Notes: generated by a model from the letters alone, not told the origin. A DNA stretch of 14,951 bases from Deltaproteobacteria bacterium (GCA_016875155.1 VGSD01000009.1:1-14951); one strand, 5' to 3'. Numbered from the stretch's first letter, positions 1 through 7,886 are shown. Numbers and translations are program-made.

Positions 1-33
1 TTCAGAAGGTCATCGCTTCCCTCACCCAATAAC

Positions 34-60
34 GGGGTCAGGCTTGCAATATTGCAATTT
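34..60 (+). repeat. Left 27-bp inverted repeat with internal 14-bp palindrome
   Basis: Perfect inverse copy of 1023-1049. It begins GGGGTCAGGC and contains the self-complementary TTGCAATATTGCAA at 44-57. The palindrome could fold into a hairpin in single-stranded DNA, the kind of substrate Y1 transposases recognise. It ends 18 bp before the transposase start codon, so it may also overlap that gene's promoter. Confidence 0.9.
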
Positions 61-78
61 ATTTGGTAATTATCCCTT

Positions 79-1017
79 ATGGCCCGAAAGCCGAGAGTTC
101 ACCTATCTGGGGCGCTGTATCATGTTGTCCTTCGTGGTAACAGCAGCCAGACGATCTTCTTTGATGATAAGGATCGCAATCATTTTTACTCCCTTGTCCA
201 GGAGGGGATCGAACGCTTTGGTCACCGCATCCACGCCTTTTGTCTAATGAACAATCACGTTCACCTAGCAATTCAGGTAGCGGGGGTCTCGCTTTCTCGA
301 ATCCTCCAGAATCTCAGCTTTCGCTATACCCGGTGGATCAATTGGCGCCTGGGCCGCTCAGGGCATCTTTTTCAGGGACGTTACAAGGCGGTTCTGGTAG
401 ATGAAGATATTTACCTAAGGGAGCTTGTCCGCTACATCCATTTGAATCCGGTAAGGGCCGGAATGGTCAAGGAGCCAAAGGATTATCTCTGGAGTGGCCA
501 TCGTGCGTATCTTGGTTTTGAAACGATTCCCTGGCTAACTACGGAATGGGTATTGTCCCAGTTCTCAGAACGACTACCCAATGCTCGCAGGGTTTACGAG
601 AGATTCGTTTTAGACGGCAAGAGAATAGGACATCAAGACCAATACTACAGGGGAGTTGGCGCGGACAGTCGCATCCTTGGAGATGACAACTTCATCAATC
701 GTGTTTTAAGTCAGAAAGAGGCCATATCGAGGCGAAAGATTAGTTTAGATAAGGTTCTTAGGGAGGTTTGCAGGTACTATCATATAGGGGAAAAAGATTT
801 GGCTTTACCTGGAAAAGATCGGAACTTATCCGAAGCCCGTGCAATGGCTGCCTGGTTGGTTTCGGAGTTAGAGATTTGTTCCCTTGGAGAATTGGGGGAA
901 TCGACAGGGAGGGATATAACAACCTTAAGTTCGGCGGGGAAACGATTGCGGATAAGGAGCAAAAGCGATTTGGAATTAGCCCAGAGGATGAGGGAATCGT
1001 TGGAAGCTGTTTCTTAA
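79..1017 (+). CDS. REP-associated-type Y1 (HUH) transposase with DnaA-like C-terminal domain
   Basis: This 312-residue protein probably nicks and rejoins single-stranded DNA at the flanking repeats. The N-terminal ~145 residues match the Y1/RAYT transposase family: the opening PRVHLSGALYHVVLRGN, the metal-binding HUH motif His60-Val-His62 in LMNNHVHLAIQ, and the presumed catalytic Tyr119 in VRYIHLNPVRAG. Residues about 221-292 look like domain IV of the replication initiator DnaA: an ISLDKVLREVCRYY helix, an R-x-R-like stretch, SLGELGESTGRDITTL resembling the DnaA signature, then an A-x-K-R-L helix. Known RAYTs are often only 150-200 residues long, so this is a fused form. No good SD lies before the ATG, but the N-terminus fits the family. 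Transposase identity is firm; the DnaA-like domain is an assignment from motif pattern. Confidence 0.9.
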   Translation: MARKPRVHLSGALYHVVLRGNSSQTIFFDDKDRNHFYSLVQEGIERFGHRIHAFCLMNNHVHLAIQVAGVSLSRILQNLSFRYTRWINWRLGRSGHLFQGRYKAVLVDEDIYLRELVRYIHLNPVRAGMVKEPKDYLWSGHRAYLGFETIPWLTTEWVLSQFSERLPNARRVYERFVLDGKRIGHQDQYYRGVGADSRILGDDNFINRVLSQKEAISRRKISLDKVLREVCRYYHIGEKDLALPGKDRNLSEARAMAAWLVSELEICSLGELGESTGRDITTLSSAGKRLRIRSKSDLELAQRMRESLEAVS

Positions 1018-1022
1018 ATAAC

Positions 1023-1049
1023 AAATTGCAATATTGCAAGCCTGACCCC
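1023..1049 (-). repeat. Right 27-bp inverted repeat with internal 14-bp palindrome
   Basis: Exact reverse complement of 34-60, with the palindrome at 1026-1039. It starts 5 bp after the transposase stop codon. The lack of any mismatch between the two ends suggests recent mobility or conservation by use. Confidence 0.9.
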
Positions 1050-1054
1050 AGGTT

Positions 1055-1873
1055 TTACAAACTGAGGAGTTTTCGGGCTTCAGACGGGGTGGCGATCTCT
1101 CTTCCAAATTCCTTGGAGATGCGGATGATCCTTTCAACCAATTCGGCGTTCGTCTTGGCCAGTACGCCTTTTGAATAGTAGATATTGTCCTCTAATCCGA
1201 CACGGACATGTCCGCCCATGGTCATGGCGACCATCGCCATGGGGAGCTGTCCTGTGCCGATACCGATGACCGACCAGGTGGAGCCTGCGGGAATGATTTC
1301 TGATAGATGGAGAAGCGATTTTGTTGTAGCGGACATCCCACCCAACACCCCCAGGACAAATTGAAAAAGGAGTGGAGGTTTCAAAAGACCTTGTTCCAAA
1401 AACCGAGTGCAGGTATCAACCATTCCAGCCTCAAATACTTCCAACTCGGGCTTAATCCCCTTAACCAGCGTCTCTCTGGCTAAGAGCTCTAAAAATTCCG
1501 GTGGATTGAGAAAAACATTCTGCCTCATATTCACAGAACCTGCATCAAAAGAGACTAGTTCCGGATTAAAGGCCAGAGGGACAAGTCTCTCGCGAAATTC
1601 GAGATTTCTCCCTGGAATACCGCTTGTGGTCAGACAGAGGATGGCATCCGTCTCACCCCGAATACGGTCCACTACCTCCTTAAAAATAGAATAATCCTGG
1701 GTCCCCAACCCGGTCTTCGGATCCCTGACATGGATATGGAGAACCGAAGCCCCTGCCCTCCAAGCTTCAATGCCGGATTGTGCAATCTCCGCCGGGGCAA
1801 TGGGGATATAGGGCGTCTGCTGCCTTGTGATACGGGAACCTGTAATACCCACCGAAATAATCAGTTTGTCCAT
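1055..1873 (-). CDS. Beta-keto acid cleavage enzyme (BKACE/Kce family, DUF849)
   Basis: A 272-residue TIM-barrel enzyme of the family that includes 3-keto-5-aminohexanoate cleavage enzyme. Known members condense a beta-keto acid with acetyl-CoA to release acetoacetate and a new acyl-CoA, using one divalent metal. The metal ligands are visible: His46 and His48 in VLHIHVRD and Glu228 in HVRVGLEDN. Arg224 and Asp229 of the usual active-site cluster are also present. The N-terminal TG-A-E motif of lysine-fermentation Kce reads TGSR here, so the glutamate I recall as binding the substrate amino group is Arg14. The substrate is therefore probably not 3-keto-5-aminohexanoate. Length is normal. The gene is 18 bp downstream of the aminotransferase and probably cotranscribed. 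The symbol kce is withheld because of the substitution. Confidence 0.88.
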   Translation of the reverse strand: MDKLIISVGITGSRITRQQTPYIPIAPAEIAQSGIEAWRAGASVLHIHVRDPKTGLGTQDYSIFKEVVDRIRGETDAILCLTTSGIPGRNLEFRERLVPLAFNPELVSFDAGSVNMRQNVFLNPPEFLELLARETLVKGIKPELEVFEAGMVDTCTRFLEQGLLKPPLLFQFVLGVLGGMSATTKSLLHLSEIIPAGSTWSVIGIGTGQLPMAMVAMTMGGHVRVGLEDNIYYSKGVLAKTNAELVERIIRISKEFGREIATPSEARKLLSL

Positions 1874-1891
1874 ATGACTTGCCCTATTTTT

Positions 1892-3250
1892 TCATTCCGA
1901 ATTCCGCAATCTGAACTCCGAAATGCTTTTAAAAGCCTTCTTCAGAATTTCGATGATCTCATCGATCTGATTTTCTTCAATAATAAGCGGAGGACCGACC
2001 ATCACCATGTCGCCATTGACCCCATCCACAAACCCTGTTCCTGGGTAGAGGATCAGGCCATTTTCAAAGACCGAATCGATCACTCTTTCGGTAAATCGTT
2101 CAGTCCTGGGAAAAGGCTCTCTTGTTTTTTGATCTTTGACAAACTCGATGGCGGCCATCAACCCCCTGCCCCTCACATCGCCCACAAAAGAAAAACTTTT
2201 CAGTTCCTCAAGTCTCTTTAAGAGATAGTTGCCCCTTTTGGCACTCTGCTCCACAAGCCTCTTCTCTTTGATAAACTGGATAACCGCTAATCCTACGGCA
2301 CAGGCAACCGGATGATGAGAAAAGGTATGGCCATGGACAAACCCTCCTGCCCTTTCCTTTAGCCGCTCTACAAATTCACTCCTTGTGATCATGGCTGAAA
2401 GAGGGAAATAGCCACTGCTCATCCCCTTTCCCAGAACCATGATATCCGGAGAAACATTCCAATGCTCAACAGCAAACCACTTTCCTGTTCTACCCATTCC
2501 GGTCATCACCTCATCATCGATCAAAAGGATTCCAAAACGGTCGCAGATCTTCCTGATCAACGAGAGATATCCCTCTGGAGGAACAAGGGCTCCGATTGTT
2601 GCGCCTCCAACGGGTTCGAGGATAACTGCTGAGATCGTCTCTGGTCCCTCCATCTGGATCACCTGCTCAAGCGACTTTGCACACTCGAATTCACACTGAG
2701 GATAGACGAGGTTGAAGGGACACCGGTAGCAGTAAGGGGGCGGAAAGTGGGGAAAGTCGATTAGGAGAGGAAGATAAGGCTTCCTCATTCCGATGCGACC
2801 AGTCAGGGAAAGGGCACCCAATGTATTTCCATGGTAACTGTGCCATCTGGAAATGACCCGCCATCTCTGGGAGTGGCCCGATTCCAAAAAAAACTGCCTT
2901 GCAAATTTGATGGCCGCTTCAATGGACTCGGAGCCGCCAGAGAGAAAGTAGATCTTTCCCAGGCCCTTGGGTAAAATCTCTCCCAGAGCTTCTGCATAAC
3001 CCTCAATCGAATGAGTGGTAAATTGGGTCCCGTGGACATAACTCAGTTCGCCCATCTGTTCCATCATCTTCTGAAGGATCTCCTTCTGACCATGTCCGAC
3101 ATTGACAACCAGTGCACCACCCGAGCCATCAATATATTGCTTCCCATTCTCATCATAGAGATAGATGCCTTCTCCGCGAACGGCTAATGGATAATCCCTT
3201 CCTAACTTCCGATAAAAAACATGCCCTTTGGGGTAACTGTAATGTTTCAT
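1892..3250 (-). CDS. Class III (omega-type) PLP-dependent aminotransferase
   Basis: A 452-residue cytoplasmic fold-type I aminotransferase. Visible landmarks are GGSESIEAAIKFAR (105-118, cofactor phosphate binding), the LLIDDEVMTGMGRTG motif with Asp246 likely contacting the pyridine nitrogen, and the Schiff-base lysine Lys275 in MVLGKGMSSGYFPLSA, then HTFSHHPVAC. A C-x2-C-x8-C-x3-C cluster (174-190) may bind metal; from memory it recurs in some class III enzymes. The start is ATG at 3250 with SD AGGAGAAGG eight bases upstream. The last nine residues (SEFRLRNSE) are encoded by an intergenic-type heptad repeat at 1894-1923, so the C-terminus appears to be acquired. Upstream of and cotranscribed with the BKACE gene, it may supply that enzyme's beta-keto acid from a beta-amino acid. 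The amino donor cannot be read from sequence. Confidence 0.9.
   Translation of the reverse strand: MKHYSYPKGHVFYRKLGRDYPLAVRGEGIYLYDENGKQYIDGSGGALVVNVGHGQKEILQKMMEQMGELSYVHGTQFTTHSIEGYAEALGEILPKGLGKIYFLSGGSESIEAAIKFARQFFLESGHSQRWRVISRWHSYHGNTLGALSLTGRIGMRKPYLPLLIDFPHFPPPYCYRCPFNLVYPQCEFECAKSLEQVIQMEGPETISAVILEPVGGATIGALVPPEGYLSLIRKICDRFGILLIDDEVMTGMGRTGKWFAVEHWNVSPDIMVLGKGMSSGYFPLSAMITRSEFVERLKERAGGFVHGHTFSHHPVACAVGLAVIQFIKEKRLVEQSAKRGNYLLKRLEELKSFSFVGDVRGRGLMAAIEFVKDQKTREPFPRTERFTERVIDSVFENGLILYPGTGFVDGVNGDMVMVGPPLIIEENQIDEIIEILKKAFKSISEFRLRNSE
1894..1923. repeat. Heptad tandem repeat array A (four 7-bp units)
   Basis: Four units in exact 7-bp register starting at 1894, 1901, 1908 and 1915 (ATTCCGA, ATTCCGC, AATCTGA and ACTCCGA types), plus a partial unit. 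The array mixes the two sub-types seen elsewhere in the window, linking them as one family. It lies inside the 3' end of the aminotransferase reading frame. Confidence 0.75.
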
Positions 3251-3304
3251 GTTCGATGCCTTCTCCTAATGATTCATGGTCACTTTCTCATCCGAAACAA
3301 CATT

Positions 3305-3333
3305 TATCTACCTTTTCTTTCTCCTCTTTTCAA
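3305..3333 (-). promoter_or_regulatory. Weak sigma-70-like promoter for the aminotransferase operon
   Basis: On the minus strand, TTGAAA (3333-3328) is separated by exactly 17 bp from TAGATA (3310-3305). The -35 matches 5/6 of the consensus and the -10 only 3/6. It would leave a leader of about 50 bases before the ATG at 3250. The region is purine-rich on this strand, so a chance match is possible. Confidence 0.3.
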
Positions 3334-3372
3334 GAAAAATTTAAAGTGGAGGATAAGTTAAAAAAGGAAGTT

Positions 3373-3402
3373 ATTGTCGAATCGATCGTCAGGATTGTCG
3401 AA
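3373..3402 (+). repeat. Direct repeat pair, possible activator binding sites
   Basis: ATTGTCGAA occurs at 3373-3381 and 3394-3402, a 21-bp period or two helical turns, on the same face of the DNA. The pair ends about 150 bp upstream of the -12 element of the sigma-54 promoter, the usual distance for an enhancer-type site. That the neighbouring NtrC-type regulator binds here is inferred. Confidence 0.4.
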
Positions 3403-3541
3403 ATTAATTCTTTCCTTAAAGGTTTATCCTTGTCTGATGACCATGTTCGGATTTTTTTATTTCCTTCTAACCTATTAATAAAATTTAAGAAATGGCTGAC
3501 AGCACCAAAGAGAACTAAATGAATTTTAAAAATGAAATAAT

Positions 3542-3557
3542 TGGCACGGCAGTTGCT
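3542..3557 (+). promoter_or_regulatory. Sigma-54 promoter (-24/-12)
   Basis: TGGCACGGCAGTTGCT matches the sigma-54 consensus TGGCACRNNNNTTGCW at every specified position, with the essential GG and GC doublets at the required 12-bp distance. The predicted transcript start is near 3567-3569, giving a leader of about 30 bases with a strong SD before the ATG at 3597. The NtrC-type activator it needs is plausibly the one encoded at 6516-7883. Confidence 0.88.
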
Positions 3558-3596
3558 AATAAAACAGTAAAATTAACAAGGAAGGAGGTGAGACGA

Positions 3597-4088
3597 ATGA
3601 AAAAGACAATGATTGCTTTGGGATTGATTGCAACCATGCTCTTAGGGGTAACCTATGTTTATGCTCAAGGACATGGAATGGGTCCTGGACATAGAGGAAT
3701 GCACGAATCTTGGGGTCCTGGAAAGGACCATCCCTTGACACCCGAACAGAAGTCGAAATTCCAGGAATTGCGCCGGAAGTTCAGAGAGGAAAATGCAAAA
3801 TTGATGGGCACAATGGTAACCAAAAGAATTGAGCTCCAATCGCTGTGGACGAATCCGAAGACTGATCCAAAAACAATTCTCGATAAGGAAAGAGAATTGA
3901 GGGACCTTCAAAATCAGCTGAAGGATAGTGGTGTGCAGATGAAGCTGGAGGCGCGGAAGTTTCTGACGCCTGAGCAGATCGAAAATTGGAAGCCAGGCAT
4001 GGGAATGGGTCGCGGTCATATTAAGGGTTGTTGTGCTGAAATGGGTTATGGACCGGGAATGGGCCGTGGTCATGGAATGATGCAGTAA
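3597..4088 (+). CDS. Periplasmic Spy/CpxP/ZraP-like protein, His/Met/Cys-rich
   Basis: The 163-residue precursor has a signal peptide (MKKTMIALGL..., predicted cleavage after Ala23). The mature part has a His/Met/Gly-rich N-terminus, a mainly helical core with two LTPEQ motifs (47-51 and 123-127) typical of the LTXXQ/Spy family, and a tail from about residue 134 rich in Gly, Met and His with adjacent Cys145-Cys146. Family members are periplasmic metal-binding chaperones or stress sensors; in Zra, ZraP binds zinc and damps the kinase. The tail suggests copper or zinc binding here, by inference. The start at 3597 was chosen over an in-frame ATG at 3519 because GAAGGAGGTG lies six bases upstream, the signal peptide begins there, and the sigma-54 promoter lies downstream of 3519. 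The gene ends in a strong terminator and is probably monocistronic. Confidence 0.85.
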   Translation: MKKTMIALGLIATMLLGVTYVYAQGHGMGPGHRGMHESWGPGKDHPLTPEQKSKFQELRRKFREENAKLMGTMVTKRIELQSLWTNPKTDPKTILDKERELRDLQNQLKDSGVQMKLEARKFLTPEQIENWKPGMGMGRGHIKGCCAEMGYGPGMGRGHGMMQ

Positions 4089-4110
4089 CCTCAATCCTCC
4101 TCTAACCTGA

Positions 4111-4149
4111 CAAAAGGGGAAGGGAAAAAACCCTTCCCCTTTTGTTTTT
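4111..4149 (+). terminator. Strong rho-independent terminator
   Basis: A perfect 14-bp stem (4111-4124 paired with 4131-4144), a six-A loop, then TTTTT at 4145-4149. It lies 22 bp after the ZraP-like stop codon. It isolates that gene from the downstream paralogue and two-component genes, which then need their own promoter. Confidence 0.92.
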
Positions 4150-4164
4150 GGACGACTTGGAGGT

Positions 4165-4193
4165 TTGACTTTTTAAGCCTGTTTCGATATGGT
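4165..4193 (+). promoter_or_regulatory. Candidate sigma-70-type promoter for the second periplasmic gene and kinase
   Basis: TTGACT (4165-4170), a 17-bp spacer, and TATGGT (4188-4193). It lies directly after the terminator and just upstream of the ATG at 4215, giving a short leader. It fits the expectation that the sensor genes are expressed at a basal level separately from the sigma-54-driven gene. Confidence 0.45.
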
Positions 4194-4214
4194 TAAAATA
4201 GGTCCTGAGATAAG

Positions 4215-4709
4215 ATGGGCTGCAAGATGACATTTAAAATAACGGCCTTTTCTCTCATTCTCATCTTCCTCCTATCATTCTCCTCCTATGCTCAACCGAT
4301 GGGGATGAAGCCCTGGAGGAAAGATTTCCGTTGCGGGAGGGCATCAGAGCTTAACCTCTCTCCCGAACAGGCAAGGGGACTCAACCTCCTTCAGCAGACC
4401 TATTTCCGAGATTTGCAACTCCTTCGGGCTCAACTCATCACCAAGCGACTCGAATTTCGAGAACTACTCACCAATCCCGCCGTCAGAATGGAATCCATCC
4501 GGATGAAATATATTGAGGTGACTGAAACGCAATCCAAAATGGAAGAGAAAGCCATTGAATACCTCGTCAGGGTCCGGAGTCTCCTATCACATGAACAACT
4601 CAAATTCTGGTGCCCTGAGCAGGAGTTTCCCGCTTTTCAGCGAATGATGCCAGGTCATAGCCCAACGGGGCCCATGGGCCCCAAAAGAACCTTACCACCA
4701 GAAGAATAG
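4215..4709 (+). CDS. Second periplasmic Spy/ZraP-like protein
   Basis: A 164-residue secreted protein with a signal peptide (hydrophobic FSLILIFLLSFSSYA, cleavage near Ala26). It is paralogous to the protein at 3597-4088: a helical core with LSPEQ (48-52) and LSHEQL (124-129) at the LTXXQ positions, and the shared TKR-x-E-x3-L-x-TNP segment (77-88). It lacks the Gly/Met/His tail of its neighbour. Two mature cysteines, Cys40 and Cys133, flank the core and could form a disulfide. The tail is Pro/Gly/Met-rich. It lies 13 bp upstream of the kinase gene and is probably cotranscribed, so a role as the kinase's periplasmic partner is likely but inferred. An in-frame ATG at 4227 is an equally plausible start. 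Confidence 0.78.
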   Translation: MGCKMTFKITAFSLILIFLLSFSSYAQPMGMKPWRKDFRCGRASELNLSPEQARGLNLLQQTYFRDLQLLRAQLITKRLEFRELLTNPAVRMESIRMKYIEVTETQSKMEEKAIEYLVRVRSLLSHEQLKFWCPEQEFPAFQRMMPGHSPTGPMGPKRTLPPEE

Positions 4710-4722
4710 GAAGGGATACGGA

Positions 4723-6435
4723 TTGCCCGGGAATAGAAAGAGGATAACCAGAAGTTTCTCGCCTGTCTATCTTGCGGTCTTTTCCGGAATCATTCTCATC
4801 ATTCTGATCATCAATGGCTTTCTTGAAATTGACCGGACCGAAAAGGGATTCTATCTTCTGCTTGAAAGGGAAGCGACTGTCCTCATCCAGCACTTTGAAA
4901 AAAATATTCAGGAGACTCTCACCTCCCTCCAATTTTCCCAGGATTTTTTCGGTATGGAGGAAGGGATTGCCGAATATCTCCTTGAAGCCCTTCGCCGGAT
5001 AGACCAGATTGACAGCCAAAACCCTCTGAGCCTCTCCGATATCCAATCGCTCACCGAGCAATATTCGGTTACTTCCATCGGACTTTATGATTCGAAGGGA
5101 GACCCTCTCCGGGCCTGGCCTGCGACCTCTTCCATAGGAAAACGTTCATTTCTACGGGAGATCGTTGAAAAGAGACTTTCTGTCGCCATCGACCTCTTCG
5201 AAAGGCCCCTGACCGAAGGAAACCTCTTTACGATCGCCATCGAGAGGAAGAGTGCTTCGGGCATCATTGCCCTTCAGCTCAACGGAGCACAGATGAAACA
5301 ACTCCTTCGCCAAATTGGGGTTCAGAGAGCAATCTCCGACCTGGGGCTCAGAGAGGGAATCCTCTTTATCTCTGTTCAGGATGCCAATCTTCTCACCCTT
5401 GCCCATACAGATACTTCCCGGATTAGGAAAAAGGAAGACGACCCCTTTCTGAAAAGCGGGCTTCAAAGTAAAAAAGCGGTTTCACGTCTCTACCGGACCG
5501 CCACAGGGGAGGAAGTGTTTGAGGTCATCCAGTCTTATTCGATGAAGGATCAACCAGCAGGTCTCATCCGCATTGGATACTCCTCCGGAGAAATCATTCC
5601 CCTTCTCAGCCAGATCAAAAAGAGTGTAGCCCTTTCAGTCTTCTTCTTCCTCATCCTTGGAATCGCTGCCACCACGCTGATATGGGTGAATCAGAACCGG
5701 CATCTACGAAAGATGGAGGAGTTAATAGACAGGATCCGTCTCGCAGAGAGGCTTTCTTCCCTGGGTCATTTAGCGGCAGGGGTGGCCCATGAGATTCGAA
5801 ACCCCCTCAATGCCATGGGTATGGGCCTCCAGAGGCTCAAGAGGGAATTTCTTCCTCTGGACGAATCGAAGAGGGAGGAATACCTTTCGTTTGCAGAACT
5901 CATCCTTAAAGAAATCCGGAGGGTCAATGAGATCATTGAACAGTTCCTGACGCTCTCCCGGCCCTTTGATCTCAAGAGGAAGGAGGGTTCTCCAGGAGAA
6001 CTCCTCAAATATCTGGTTACCCTCTTTCAAGAGGAAGCAAATGCCCAGGGGATCACTCTCAGTTTGGAAATAGGATCTGATCTCCATTCTCTATGGATGG
6101 ATGATGAGAAGTTGACACAGGCATTTATCAATATTATGAAGAATGGAATGCAGGCCATGGACAAGAGCGGAATCCTTAGGATTGAAGCCCGCTCTTTGAA
6201 GGATCGTATCGAGGTCGTCTTTTCGGATTCAGGCGCCGGAATTCCTGAAGACCAACTGGAAAAAGTCTTCAACTATTACTATACGACAAAGGAGAAAGGA
6301 GTCGGATTGGGGCTTCCCATTGCCCACCGGATTATCGAAGCTCATGGGGGTCAATTAAGAATAGAGAGCAAGGTGGGCGTGGGCACAAAAGTACTAGTAA
6401 GGCTACCTATTAAAGAGAGAGTGATCAGTAAGTAG
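4723..6435 (+). CDS. Membrane sensor histidine kinase, ZraS/AtoS-like
   Basis: A 570-residue inner-membrane kinase. TM1 is about 14-31. A large extracytoplasmic domain (about 32-298) looks like a double Cache-type ligand sensor from segments such as VTSIGLYDSKGDPL. TM2 is about 301-322. No PAS domain is visible between TM2 and the HisKA domain, only a short linker. The H-box is GVAHEIRNPLNAM with His356 as phosphoacceptor. The ATP-binding domain shows the N-box (INIMKNGMQAM, 469-479), G1 (SDSGAGIP, 501-508), F-box (VFNYYYTTK) and G2 (GVGLGL, 526-531). The start is a TTG at 4723 with SD AGGAAGGGA six bases upstream. The protein probably phosphorylates the regulator encoded 80 bp downstream. 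The signal is unknown; metal or envelope stress is inferred from the linked Spy-like proteins. Confidence 0.9.
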   Translation: MPGNRKRITRSFSPVYLAVFSGIILIILIINGFLEIDRTEKGFYLLLEREATVLIQHFEKNIQETLTSLQFSQDFFGMEEGIAEYLLEALRRIDQIDSQNPLSLSDIQSLTEQYSVTSIGLYDSKGDPLRAWPATSSIGKRSFLREIVEKRLSVAIDLFERPLTEGNLFTIAIERKSASGIIALQLNGAQMKQLLRQIGVQRAISDLGLREGILFISVQDANLLTLAHTDTSRIRKKEDDPFLKSGLQSKKAVSRLYRTATGEEVFEVIQSYSMKDQPAGLIRIGYSSGEIIPLLSQIKKSVALSVFFFLILGIAATTLIWVNQNRHLRKMEELIDRIRLAERLSSLGHLAAGVAHEIRNPLNAMGMGLQRLKREFLPLDESKREEYLSFAELILKEIRRVNEIIEQFLTLSRPFDLKRKEGSPGELLKYLVTLFQEEANAQGITLSLEIGSDLHSLWMDDEKLTQAFINIMKNGMQAMDKSGILRIEARSLKDRIEVVFSDSGAGIPEDQLEKVFNYYYTTKEKGVGLGLPIAHRIIEAHGGQLRIESKVGVGTKVLVRLPIKERVISK

Positions 6436-6446
6436 ATTTACAAGGA

Positions 6447-6476
6447 CCTAAAGTTTCAAGTGAACTAAACTTTAGG
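6447..6476. repeat. Perfect 10-bp inverted repeat between kinase and regulator genes
   Basis: CCTAAAGTTT (6447-6456) and AAACTTTAGG (6467-6476) are perfect complements around a 10-base loop. No U-tract follows, so it is not a standard terminator. It merges into the short tandem repeats at 6471-6510. It could be an mRNA processing or stability hairpin within the operon. Confidence 0.6.
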
Positions 6477-6510
6477 CATTTTAGCTCACTTTAGCTCACT
6501 CTAGGCACTT
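6471..6510. repeat. Short degenerate tandem repeat, about 10-bp unit
   Basis: Two exact copies of TTTAGCTCAC (6480-6489, 6490-6499) are flanked by TTTAGGCAT (6471-6479) and TCTAGGCAC (6500-6508) variants. The unit differs from the heptad arrays elsewhere. It fills the gap right up to the regulator's start codon and leaves that gene without a recognisable SD. Confidence 0.6.
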
Positions 6511-6515
6511 TTCAA

Positions 6516-7883
<1,368 letters not shown>

Positions 7884-7886
7884 TCG

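Larger units (their letters stand above)
34..1049 (+). mobile_element. Y1-transposase element bounded by perfect 27-bp inverted repeats
   Basis: The unit is defined by two perfectly matching 27-bp inverted repeats (34-60 and 1023-1049) around one transposase gene at 79-1017. The identity stops exactly at both ends: position 33 does not pair with 1050, nor 61 with 1022. No target-site duplication is visible (AAC on the left, AGG on the right), as expected of single-strand HUH transposition. The right end lies 5 bp beyond the stop codon of the neighbouring minus-strand gene, so the insertion spared that gene. That the repeats are the mobilised ends is inferred; they could also be REP-like sites that the transposase recognises. 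Confidence 0.8.
3251..3596. other. Divergent intergenic region of the aminotransferase and the ZraP-like gene
   Basis: This 346-bp AT-rich stretch separates divergent genes. On the minus strand it holds a good SD (3259-3267) and a weak sigma-70-like promoter for the aminotransferase. On the plus strand it holds a sigma-54 promoter (3542-3557), a strong SD (3581-3590) and a pair of direct repeats 21 bp apart at 3373-3402, about 150 bp upstream of the promoter. Open frames across it lack family features and I do not regard them as genes. Confidence 0.6.

Noticed and set aside
70..78. TTATCC next to the left repeat as a DnaA box bound by the transposase
   Set aside because: Only 6 of 9 bases match TTATCCACA and no counterpart exists at the right end.
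768..1178. 136-codon open frame crossing the right end of the element
   Set aside because: A shadow frame of the transposase and of the BKACE gene, with no family features.
3112..3522. 136-codon open frame on the plus strand
   Set aside because: It overlaps the aminotransferase start antisense and the promoter region, and shows no domain or SD.
3519..3596. N-terminal extension of the ZraP-like protein from the ATG at 3519
   Set aside because: It lies upstream of the predicted sigma-54 transcript start, lacks an SD, and would bury the signal peptide; the ATG at 3597 has an ideal SD.
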